A stretch of 64,000 bases of DNA from Domibacillus sp. DTU_2020_1001157_1_SI_ALB_TIR_016 (GTDB lineage: Bacteria > Bacillota > Bacilli > Bacillales > Domibacillaceae). Location: NCBI RefSeq assembly GCF_032341995.1, contig NZ_CP135439.1, positions 1,550,001 through 1,614,000 on the forward strand, read 5' to 3'. Of the stretch, positions 47,183 to 54,236 are shown one piece after another. The stretch's first letter is position 1, and every line of letters begins with the position of its first letter. The notes beneath the pieces were generated by a model. The model did not search any database, had not been told where the DNA came from, and saw only the letters and a program-made list of their open reading frames with translations. The position numbers were made by a program, and so were the translations under genes.

Positions 47183-47434
47183 CAGACTGAAGACAAATGA
47201 TATGGATGATCGTGCACATGAATAGGATAGATCGGCGGCGTCCAGGCAGCTCCGCTTTCCATGGGGCCAGGCGCTGAGCCCGACTGCGCCTGGCGGCTCC
47301 ACCGGTCTCAGCTGCCCGCTCGTCCCATAGGAGTCTTCGCCGCCCTCCCGCCGCCAAGTGGTTTGCAACAAGATTGTATAGAGTGAATAAGACCATTTCT
47401 TTCTGTTTAGCTCTGTTAAAGAACAATGTTGATT

Positions 47435-47473
47435 TTCCTATTTAACTAAAGGTGCAGGTTAATTCAATAAGAG
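47435..47473 (+). repeat. Array repeat R0 (right half only)
   Basis: TATTTAACTAAAGGTGCAGG followed by TTAATTCAATAAGAG is the right half of the unit repeat seen between the array genes. The left half is missing at this array end. Confidence 0.6.
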
Positions 47474-47537
47474 AATATAGTAAAATGAAGGTGAAATTAT
47501 AAAAAATCTAAGCTATATGATTGGTTAGCAACCAGTC

Positions 47538-47783
47538 GTGATTATTTTGATTATTGAAATTGACGGCTTTTTTCATCAAGTTCTACTTACGGGTAAAAAG
47601 TGTTCTAAACACCAATTAAAGCAAATGTATCTTCAAGCAACAGAATTAACTTATGAGATAAGAGACCTTCCTAATGTGTTTTGCAGGCTTCACAACTTTG
47701 AACAGGTTCCTTATACTAACGATATTACTGTTGATTTTGTAATTGATACTGATACCGATAGAATTTACTCACCTTCTTATTAA
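47538..47783 (+). CDS. Array gene 1, hypothetical (81 aa)
   Basis: A small protein (IIEIDGFFHQVLLTGKKCSK; DITVDFVIDTDTDRIYSP) of mixed strands and helices. GTG at 47,538 lacks a good Shine-Dalgarno; a TTG nine bases later is also possible. The family is not recognised. It is followed at once by repeat R1. Confidence 0.45.
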   Translation: MIILIIEIDGFFHQVLLTGKKCSKHQLKQMYLQATELTYEIRDLPNVFCRLHNFEQVPYTNDITVDFVIDTDTDRIYSPSY

Positions 47784-47870
47784 GCTAACGGGGGCTTGAG
47801 GTGAAAAATGGGGGTAGCTGCGGCACCTCCTTTTCTTATTGAACAAACGTGCAGGTTAGTTTAACAAGAA
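47776..47870 (+). repeat. Array repeat R1
   Basis: The left box is CTTATTAAGCTAACGGGGGC. The centre has a weak hairpin (GGGGGTAGCTG...CACCTCC then TTTT). The right box is CTTATTGAACAAACG followed by GTTAGTTTAACAAGAA. The outer boxes TTATTAAGCTAAC and GTTAGTTTAACAA are inverted. The left box overlaps the stop of gene 1. Confidence 0.75.
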
Positions 47871-47938
47871 ATGATAAAATCAGGTTATGTTAATGTAATA
47901 TCGCATTAATAAGATTATTGGTTTGGAGCGAATATTAA

Positions 47939-48208
47939 ATGGAAAAGTACACTTGTCCTTGTTGTGGCTATAAGACACTTGAAGAAGGAACACGGGATAG
48001 TTATGAAATATGTAAAGTTTGCTATTGGGAAGATGATTTCGTACAGAATGAGGACCCAGATTTTGAAGGTGGAGCTAATGAAGTATCTTTGAGACAAGCA
48101 CAAAGAAATTTCAAGATTTACGGAGCAAGTGAGGAACGGTTTAAAGACAGCGTTGTAGAACCAAGCCTTGGAGGATACGAGAAAGATGAAAATTTTAAAC
48201 CTCTTTAG
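47939..48208 (+). CDS. Array gene 2, CPCC-type Cys-rich protein
   Basis: This 89-aa protein starts KYTCPCCGYKTLEEGTRDSY and continues CKVCYWEDDFVQNEDPDFEG and GGANEVSLRQAQRNF. This is the Cys-rich CPCC family, often found as immunity-type proteins next to polymorphic toxins. Two C-x2-C pairs suggest zinc binding. GGAG lies upstream of the ATG. It is a single-gene unit of the array. Confidence 0.75.
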   Translation: MEKYTCPCCGYKTLEEGTRDSYEICKVCYWEDDFVQNEDPDFEGGANEVSLRQAQRNFKIYGASEERFKDSVVEPSLGGYEKDENFKPL

Positions 48209-48243
48209 AGTTTTTTAGGGGAGATTACCATCATTAATTAATC

Positions 48244-48340
48244 TTTCTTCCTCAACTACGGGGACTTTTGTTTAATATCTCGGCTGTCATTTCCATAGCC
48301 TTTTCTCATTCAGCTAATGGGAAGATTAGTTGAATAAGGA
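48244..48340 (+). repeat. Array repeat R2
   Basis: The left box is CTTCCTCAACTACGGGGAC. The central hairpin GGCTGTC-ATTTC-CATAGCC is followed by TTTTCT. The right box is CATTCAGCTAATG...GATTAGTTGAATAAG. It is diverged from R1 but has the same layout. Confidence 0.7.
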
Positions 48341-48418
48341 GTGAGGTACCAATACATAAGCAACTAATATTTTGTGATAATCAAAAGGTATTAAAACTTT
48401 GAAGGTAAAGGGTAAAAG

Positions 48419-48799
48419 ATGAGGAAATATATTTCGTTAAACTTAATTTTGTTTATTGTATTTTTGGCAGGAACCATACTTACAATGTTTATAATATATA
48501 AGGATATTGATACTTCGCTTTCTTTTAAATTTATTATAGGATATGTAATTTATCTTCTCCTATATAGTTTGTTCTCTATCTTACTAGTTATTGTGAATAC
48601 AAAGAAGTTAAATTGGATTCAAATAAGAAAAAGGCTTTTTACGTTTATTACTTCGTTTATTTTTTTGAGTGCTGCACATTATCTTATTGATTATTTTTTT
48701 AGACACTCGGAAATGGATGTTTGGGATTTTGGTATTCCTTTAGGTATATCATTTGGATTGGCGTTTTCTGATTTAATGGCTTGGAAAAAGAAAGACTAA
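48419..48799 (+). CDS. Array gene 3, small membrane protein
   Basis: This 126-aa protein has four hydrophobic segments (ILFIVFLAGTILTMFII; FIIGYVIYLLLYSLFSILL; and two more). A short positively charged loop (KKLNWIQIRKRL) sits between helices 2 and 3. GTAAAGGGT precedes the ATG. The family is unknown. It might be an immunity-type membrane protein, by context only. Confidence 0.6.
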   Translation: MRKYISLNLILFIVFLAGTILTMFIIYKDIDTSLSFKFIIGYVIYLLLYSLFSILLVIVNTKKLNWIQIRKRLFTFITSFIFLSAAHYLIDYFFRHSEMDVWDFGIPLGISFGLAFSDLMAWKKKD

Positions 48800-48857
48800 A
48801 GCATTAATGTTTTTGCAAAAGAATTCTTTACTGAATTAAGGATTAATGCCGTTTTGT

Positions 48858-48946
48858 TCTTTCACTAACGGGGGCTTGGATAAAGAGTGGGGGTAGCTGC
48901 CGCGCCTCCTTTTCGTATTGAACAGACGGGACAGTTTTGTTTAGGA
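48858..48946 (+). repeat. Array repeat R3
   Basis: CTTTCACTAACGGGGGCTT, then a GGGGGTAGCTGCC...CGCCTCC segment with TTTT very like that of R1, then GTATTGAACAGACGGGACAG. The shared central part shows that R1 and R3 are recent relatives. Confidence 0.7.
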
Positions 48947-48971
48947 AAGATGTTTTATGGAGGACAAACGA

Positions 48972-49487
48972 ATGATAGCCAAAGCAGAGTTAATAACTCA
49001 ACCATATTCAGGAGAATACCTGGAAAAGATTTATGACATTCCGAGTTCATGGAACTCTCAAAATTGGACTTGGATAAAATTTACAAACGATGACTTAACT
49101 GAATGGTGTGGAAATTTCAGAGGCTTTCCACGAGAAGTTGCCGTATCAGAAAAATATAATTGTGTCCTTGTTCTTACTTCGGATTATTTATTTAAGCTTG
49201 ATTGCTCCAGTAGAGAGTTAACTGAATATGAGTCCTAGTCTCTATATCAGAGTTTAACAGTGAGCCCTTCTGGTGATTTTATAATAGCTGATTATTGTAG
49301 TATTGAAATTATAAAATCAACCTTAATTAATAAGATACAAGTGGATAGTCCTGTCGAAATGGATATGATTAAGTTTCATGGTTGGTCTAACAATAAATTA
49401 TTAATAACAGGCGATGGGTTTTTGAACGGAAACCATGTGGAGCTAGAACTTGATGGTGGGACATTTGAAATAACTGTTAAAGACTAA
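48972..49487 (+). pseudogene. Array gene 4, propeller-like protein with one in-frame TAG
   Basis: From ATG 48,972 (GGAGG 7 nt upstream) the frame runs to TAG at 49,236-49,238, then stays open in the same frame to 49,487. The sequence on both sides is protein-like: VAVSEKYNCVLVLTSDYLFK before, LTVSPSGDFIIADYCSIEII after. Repeated strand patterns suggest a small beta-propeller fragment like that of gene 6. A single nonsense change is the simplest reading. Confidence 0.65.
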
Positions 49488-49500
49488 AATAAATTAGTCC

Positions 49501-49600
49501 CTTTCTTAAACTAACGGGGTGCAAGAGTTTAAGAACCGGCTGCTGTTCCAGCCGGTCTTTTTTCTTCCTCAACTATAGGTGCAGTTTAGTTGAATAAGAA
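49501..49600 (+). repeat. Array repeat R4
   Basis: CTTTCTTAAACTAACGGGG, a perfect hairpin ACCGGCTG-CTGTTC-CAGCCGGT with TTTTTT, then CTTCCTCAACTATAGGTGC and AGTTTAGTTGAATAAG. The central hairpin is a good terminator and differs completely from that of R1, while the outer boxes are conserved. Confidence 0.75.
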
Positions 49601-49645
49601 AATGCTAAAATATAGTCAAAAACAATAGCTAAAAGGTGATTATAT

Positions 49646-50011
49646 ATGGTGAAAAACTTGGAATTGATAACAGATAAGGTACAAAGTTTTTCGTTTGCAG
49701 ATATAACATACATTAAAAATTTCAATTTGAGTTTTCTAAAGGAATTTAATGTTCATAGCTCTGTATTAGATATTGATTTTATTGTCGAAGGTAAAGATAA
49801 TCGGTACCTTGTACAATTTCGTTTCCACAATCCACAGAATATCCACTTCGAAAGTGGTGGTTTTTATCATCAAATATCTTTAAACATTGATGATATTACA
49901 GAAAGAGGCTGGGAAAACATGAAATATGAAGTAGAAGATTATGAAGATAATGCCCTCAGCTTTTTTTGCGCTGAAGTTGAAGTGATTTCTATATCAGAAA
50001 CCATTTATTAG
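49646..50011 (+). CDS. Array gene 5, immunity-like hypothetical
   Basis: This 121-aa protein (VLDIDFIVEGKDNRYLVQFR; FHNPQNIHFESGGFYHQI; then WENMKYEVEDYED and a FFCAEVEVISI end) has an alternating beta pattern like small Imm-type immunity proteins. AAAGGTG precedes the ATG. No toxin gene is nearby. Assignment is by general appearance only. Confidence 0.5.
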   Translation: MVKNLELITDKVQSFSFADITYIKNFNLSFLKEFNVHSSVLDIDFIVEGKDNRYLVQFRFHNPQNIHFESGGFYHQISLNIDDITERGWENMKYEVEDYEDNALSFFCAEVEVISISETIY

Positions 50012-50017
50012 ATTTGG

Positions 50018-50110
50018 CTTATTAAGCTAACGGGGGCTTTTGTTTAATATTTCGGCTGCCATTTCGGTAGCCTTTTCTTATTTTTCTAACGCAGTAGGTT
50101 AGTACAAGAA
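50018..50110 (+). repeat. Array repeat R5
   Basis: CTTATTAAGCTAACGGGGGC (identical to the R1 left box), a hairpin GGCTGCC-ATTTC-GGTAGCC with TTTTCT (like R2), then CTTATTTTTCTAACGCAGTA and GGTTAGTACAAGAA. Confidence 0.75.
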
Positions 50111-50161
50111 GGGATAAGATGAGAATATGTGTTTAGGAATATTTTTTAAGGAGCTGTTTGT

Positions 50162-51097
50162 ATGCTTCATATGAATGTAATCAAAAAATTTAAAACCTCT
50201 TATCAAATTAAATTTTCAAATGATTATCGTTTTTTATGCCATACAACGGGCAGTAAAACAATCATTTATGATACAAGTTCTTGGGAAAAAATAATGGAGC
50301 TTAGTAAACCTAATAATCCTGGTTATATTCATTTCTCAGAAAATGATGATTATTTATATATAAAAAACACAATCGGTACTGTATGTGTATATGAAACGGT
50401 CGGATTTCAGTTAATCAAAACCATTAAATCGAATAAAAAATATCAACTTGTTGAAGCTGACTTTGCTTTAACTAATACTTCATTCATTATCCTTGATACA
50501 CTGAAAACAAAAGACGGACATCAACTGGCATTAATCAACATTGAGGAGGGTGAGTATAGAGTATTAACCCAATTTAAAGATTCAATCACTCTTATTTATT
50601 TTAATCAGTTTGTCCAGGCTGAAAGTGCCTATTTATTTACTTTAAGTTATGTAAATAACGCGGATTATAAAGTTCATAAAATTGTAAAAATGAAAGAACC
50701 AATAAAAAGTGAGTCAGCAGAGGTAATGGAAAATTCAAAAATTTGGTATTGGGATGCCATCATCTTTAACTCTATTCATAATGTATATATTGTGGTTCAA
50801 AGTTATGACATAGTTATACTCGATGGACAGTTTAAGGAAATTTTAAAGAAAGTTAACTTGTCAGATAAGGATTATCCTAACTTTGGTTATTTTCAACACA
50901 TTCACCTGTCAAATAATGGGGATTGTATTATCATTACTTATAGCGAAACAGTTTTAATCCTACGATACTCTGACTTACAAACCATTTTAGTTGAAAAAAT
51001 CCAATATGCTTGTTTCGCAGAATTTAGCACCGATAACCGATTTATTCTTATAGGAACGTGGGAGAATGGTTACATCCTTGAAAACACGTTACGTTAG
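50162..51097 (+). CDS. Array gene 6, WD40-like propeller protein
   Basis: This 311-aa protein repeats a pattern of about 40-50 residues: SYQIKFSNDYRFLCHTTGSK, then PGYIHFSENDDYLYIKNTIG, HIHLSNNGDCIIITYSETVL and CFAEFSTDNRFILIGTWENG. This is typical of a six- or seven-bladed WD40-like propeller. AAGGAG precedes the ATG. No signal peptide. It is the largest cargo gene of the array. Function unknown. Confidence 0.6.
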   Translation: MLHMNVIKKFKTSYQIKFSNDYRFLCHTTGSKTIIYDTSSWEKIMELSKPNNPGYIHFSENDDYLYIKNTIGTVCVYETVGFQLIKTIKSNKKYQLVEADFALTNTSFIILDTLKTKDGHQLALINIEEGEYRVLTQFKDSITLIYFNQFVQAESAYLFTLSYVNNADYKVHKIVKMKEPIKSESAEVMENSKIWYWDAIIFNSIHNVYIVVQSYDIVILDGQFKEILKKVNLSDKDYPNFGYFQHIHLSNNGDCIIITYSETVLILRYSDLQTILVEKIQYACFAEFSTDNRFILIGTWENGYILENTLR

Positions 51098-51150
51098 TGT
51101 CATCGGAAAAATAAAGGTCACCGTTCTTCTAATAAGTATTGTGAATTTTT

Positions 51151-51186
51151 TCACTTAAAGTATCGGGGGCGTTAGTTGAACTAGAA
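51151..51186 (+). repeat. Array repeat R6 (partial, array end)
   Basis: CACTTAAAGTATCGGGGGCG is followed directly by TTAGTTGAACTAGAA. The outer boxes are present but the central hairpin is missing. Confidence 0.5.
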
Positions 51187-51357
51187 ACATAAAAAGATCG
51201 ACAATTCTCGGTCTTTTCTTTTGAGTAAAAATCAACAGTGAAGTTTAACAGAGCCTTCTGTTTAAAAAAGAGCAAAGGTCTATTCGATCCTTGCTTATGG
51301 ATTTTCAACACTACTTATCGGCTCTTTTTAAAAGCGAAAGACTTTGTCTAAACATTG

Positions 51358-51382
51358 AAGCACCGCCGAGGGGGCGGTGCTT
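51358..51382 (-). terminator. MCP terminator hairpin, proximal copy
   Basis: AAGCACCGCC-GAGGG-GGCGGTGCTT lies right behind the MCP stop. On the minus strand it is followed by the element end rather than a T run. Confidence 0.8.
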
Positions 51383-51390
51383 CGCATCTA

Positions 51391-53349
51391 TTAAACAGTA
51401 AATTTACGGACAACCTGCTGCAGTTCTTCTGCCATGACAGACAGGGATTTCGCGGCCATATTCACTTCCTCTAAAGAAGCAAGCTGCTCCTGCGTTGCTG
51501 CTGCCACTTGTTCAGCGCTAGACGCATTGTTTTGCGCCACATCCGAAACGGAATGAATGGAGGATGTCAGCTGGTTCACAATGGCGGCTACCTGTGCAGC
51601 GATCGATGTTACATCCTGCACGTGCGGGGTAATCCGCTCCATGCCGGTTAAAATGCCGCTAAACTTTTCGGAGGTATCATCCGACAGGGAAATGCCGGTT
51701 TTGACGCTTTTAGACGCCTGGCTCATCAGCTCAACCGAACGCTGTGTATCTTTTTGAATCACATCAATTAATCCAGCGATTTGTCCGGCAGACGCCTGTG
51801 ACTGCTCAGCCAGCTTTCTTACTTCACCGGCTACCACAGAAAAGCCTTTGCCATGCTCGCCGGCGCGGGCTGCTTCAATCGCCGCATTAAGAGCAAGCAG
51901 GTTCGTTTGATCGGCAATTGAAGAAATCACATCAATGATAGTATTGATTTCGGCTGACCGCCCGCTCAACGATTTAATCATTTCATCAGACGCCTGCACA
52001 TGCTCTTGAATTTCGTTCATTTGTGCGACTGTGCGGCGGACGGAGTCTTCTCCTTCAGCAGCATGGGACATCGTATCAGCTGCAGATGCAGCCATGATGC
52101 CGGCACTGTCGACAATTTTTCCGGCACCCAAACGCAGTTCTTCCATATCATTTACAATGGTCGTGATCGCGCTTGTCTGCTGATCGGCTCCGGCAGCTAC
52201 TTTTTGAATAGAATCAGCCACATGGCCGGTTGCAGCGGTTGTTTCATCTGCAGAGGCGGTTAACTCTTCAGAAGCCGCTGCCACCTGCTCTGTATTACGG
52301 TCTACCTGGCCAATGAGCTCGCGCAAATTCTGTGCCATCAAACCGAAGGAACGTGATAAATCACCAATCTCATCCCTGCGGCTGCCCGCTTCAATCGTTT
52401 GGGTCAGATCGCCCTGGCTCAATGTATCAGCGCTTTGTTTTAATGAGTGAAGCGGCCGCGTAATAGACCGGATAATCGCCCAAACAAGCGCAGCACCCGC
52501 AAGCAGGGACAGAAGAATGGTAAGGGCCGTTTTCCATAAAATCGGCTTGGTCGCTTCTGTTATTTCACTTGAATACATGGTACCGCCGATTTTCCAGCCA
52601 GTCGCTTCATTTGTCAGGAAGGTCATAAACTTGCTGTCATTGTTGAAGATATAATCAAAAGAGCCCGACTCGCCACTATACAGCCGGTCGTAAAGGGAGT
52701 CTGTTGCTTCTGCTCCAAATTCTTCGGTTGGATGAACGATAAAGTGGCGTTCACCGTCAAGCAGGATGGCATAGCCTTCCTTGCCGACTTTGATCGGATC
52801 TGTCATGGCTGTAATAGAATCTAGTGTTAAATTGATCCCGATTACCCCGCTTTTGTCGGCTGTCTGGCGGGCAATTGTCACGACGTTTGAGCCGGAGGAA
52901 GAAACATAAGGAGGTGTAATCACCGTTTCACCGTTTGCTTCAACTGCCTGCTTGTACCAAGGACGGTCTCTCGGATCATAGTCTGCTGCCAGCTCCTGGC
53001 GCGGCTCTTGTATCATGATGCCGTTTGTTGTGCCGACATAAATGCTGACTGCTTCCGGATGAAGCTTCGCGTATTGATCAAGGCGAAGACGAAGAGCCGG
53101 GCTTTCTTCTCCTTGAATCGATTTGGCAGTTACGAGACTGCTGTAAATTTCTGCGTCATGTGTTTTCTTTCCGATTTGATCGGTAATGAGCCGGTCAAGC
53201 GAGGAGATATTTTCATTGGCAGAGGCCATCATCTGCTGCTTGATTTCATTTTTCGCGCTGTTGTATGCGGAAAAGCCGATCAAAAGGGAAGGAATCAGCA
53301 GGACGGCTAAAAATGAAAGAATAAGTTTTTTGCGAATAGTCCATTTCAT
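51391..53349 (-). CDS. Methyl-accepting chemotaxis protein
   Basis: This 652-aa MCP has an N-terminal helix ([20 protein letters not shown]), a dCache-like extracellular sensor (about 35-275, with [33 protein letters not shown] and [11 protein letters not shown]), a second membrane helix near 283, HAMP ([20 protein letters not shown]) and a signalling domain. The hairpin tip [20 protein letters not shown] is conserved. AAAGGAG precedes the ATG. It senses a small ligand outside the cell and acts on CheA/CheW. Its terminator region has been invaded by the 4.2-kb element. Confidence 0.92.
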   Translation of the reverse strand: MKWTIRKKLILSFLAVLLIPSLLIGFSAYNSAKNEIKQQMMASANENISSLDRLITDQIGKKTHDAEIYSSLVTAKSIQGEESPALRLRLDQYAKLHPEAVSIYVGTTNGIMIQEPRQELAADYDPRDRPWYKQAVEANGETVITPPYVSSSGSNVVTIARQTADKSGVIGINLTLDSITAMTDPIKVGKEGYAILLDGERHFIVHPTEEFGAEATDSLYDRLYSGESGSFDYIFNNDSKFMTFLTNEATGWKIGGTMYSSEITEATKPILWKTALTILLSLLAGAALVWAIIRSITRPLHSLKQSADTLSQGDLTQTIEAGSRRDEIGDLSRSFGLMAQNLRELIGQVDRNTEQVAAASEELTASADETTAATGHVADSIQKVAAGADQQTSAITTIVNDMEELRLGAGKIVDSAGIMAASAADTMSHAAEGEDSVRRTVAQMNEIQEHVQASDEMIKSLSGRSAEINTIIDVISSIADQTNLLALNAAIEAARAGEHGKGFSVVAGEVRKLAEQSQASAGQIAGLIDVIQKDTQRSVELMSQASKSVKTGISLSDDTSEKFSGILTGMERITPHVQDVTSIAAQVAAIVNQLTSSIHSVSDVAQNNASSAEQVAAATQEQLASLEEVNMAAKSLSVMAEELQQVVRKFTV

Positions 53350-53451
53350 GGTGTTGCTCCTTTTTAGATGATGCTATTATTTTAGCGTTTAAATACAGGG
53401 AATCAATCCTTTTTTTGTGAAAAAAACAAGTCTTTTTTGACAAATAAAAAA

Positions 53452-53474
53452 ACGGACCTGTGTCTTAGGTCCGT
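53452..53474 (-). terminator. HAD terminator hairpin, distal copy
   Basis: ACGGACCT-GTGTCTT-AGGTCCGT, with A7 on the left (a T run on the minus strand). It is identical over 23 bp to the copy at 53,627. Confidence 0.85.
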
Positions 53475-53626
53475 TCAGGCTGTTGACAAACGCCCGCTTT
53501 CGGCGTCACTTGCCAGCTGTGAATGCTCATGACCCCAAAAAGGTCACTCCGCTTCCAAGCCGGCGGCGTTCCTGGAAAGACAGACGTTTTCAATCAGCCT
53601 GCTTTCTTACTTTGCCTACACTCTCA
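53475..53626. mobile_element. Terminator-associated element, site 3 (152 bp)
   Basis: Ends TCAGGCTGTTGACAAA and, in reverse complement, TGAGAGTGTAGGCAAA. Each end touches an identical copy of the HAD terminator hairpin. The interior is palindrome-rich (CCGCTTTCGGCG; CCAAAAAGG) and non-coding. It is the shortest of three such elements in the window. Confidence 0.7.
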
Positions 53627-53654
53627 ACGGACCTGTGTCTTAGGTCCGTTTTTT
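53627..53654 (-). terminator. HAD terminator hairpin, proximal copy
   Basis: The same 23-bp hairpin as at 53,452, located at the 3' end of the HAD gene, between its stop and the inserted element. Confidence 0.85.
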
Positions 53655-54236
53655 TTATTTTGTGATTTTTTGGAAGAAAGAATCGTCGTAGACATTCAAA
53701 TGAACATTGGCTTCGATATCTTCGTTTTGAAAAGCGGCCGTTTTCATGCCGGCTTCCCGCGCAGGAATCAAGTCGAGTGAACGGTCGCCGATCGCCCAGT
53801 CGAGCCCGTATTTTTCATGCAGATATTTATAAGCGGCGGCATCTGGCTTGCGCGGGAATCCGTCTTCCTCCGGGCTGATAATTTCGGTGAAGTACTCGAG
53901 CAGGCCAAACTTTGTTAACAGGTTTTTCGTTGATTCTTTCGTTCGGTGAGTTACAATCACATTTAATTCTGCAGCAGCAAGCACACGGTCAATTCCTTCG
54001 AAAGGAAGGCAGGCCGATTCTGACTGTTTATGATCCAGCTCTGCAAACATGGCACGGAAATCCTCTGAAATGCCATAGTGTGCAAAAGCCAGCTTTGAAT
54101 TTTTTTTCAGCCAGCGAAGCGCCTCATCCCGGTCAACAGGTGTGCCGTGTGCCGCTTCGTGAACCGCTGCAAAGCTGGCCAAAATAGCCGGGTATGTATC
54201 AAAAATTGTTCCATCTAAATCCCAAAGTAGTCTCAT
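53655..54236 (-). CDS. HAD-family hydrolase
   Basis: This 193-aa HAD-IA phosphatase has motif I WDLDGTIFDTYP (D6, D8), motif II VTHRTKES, motif III region SPEEDGFPRKPDAAAYKYL and motif IV IGDRSLDLIPAREAG. AAGGAG precedes the ATG. Its ATG overlaps the stop of the diguanylate cyclase (ATGA), so it is translated with it. It resembles phosphoglycolate phosphatase-like proteins; substrate unknown. Confidence 0.85.
   Translation of the reverse strand: MRLLWDLDGTIFDTYPAILASFAAVHEAAHGTPVDRDEALRWLKKNSKLAFAHYGISEDFRAMFAELDHKQSESACLPFEGIDRVLAAAELNVIVTHRTKESTKNLLTKFGLLEYFTEIISPEEDGFPRKPDAAAYKYLHEKYGLDWAIGDRSLDLIPAREAGMKTAAFQNEDIEANVHLNVYDDSFFQKITK

Larger units (their letters stand above)
47409..51255. 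mobile_element. Inner element bounded by inverted repeats
   Basis: GCTCTGTTAAAGAACAATGT at the left and the reverse complement GCTCTGTTAAACTTCACTGT at the right, each continuing with TGATTTT, form imperfect inverted repeats of about 28 bp. They enclose the six-gene array and nothing else. In site 1 the arms outside these repeats are joined directly, so the inner part could have inserted later. Confidence 0.55.
47183..51357. mobile_element. Terminator-associated element, site 2 (4.2 kb, carries a gene-unit array)
   Basis: Left end TCAGACTGAAGACAAA and right end TCAATGTTTAGACAAA (reverse complement) resemble the ends of sites 1 and 3, and each touches a copy of the MCP terminator hairpin. The outer 200 bases on each side match the arms of site 1. 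Inside lies a second inverted-repeat pair (47,409-47,436 and 51,227-51,255: GCTCTGTTAAA...TGTTGATTTT) that bounds the gene array. No transposase or integrase is inside. Confidence 0.65.

Noticed and set aside
47776..50110. True integron attC sites
   Set aside because: The boxes resemble but do not match the attC core consensus, and no IntI-type integrase is in the window. Kept only as an analogy.
47435..51186. CRISPR array
   Set aside because: Repeats are 90-100 bp, diverged, far apart and separated by genes; there are no short regular spacers and no cas genes.
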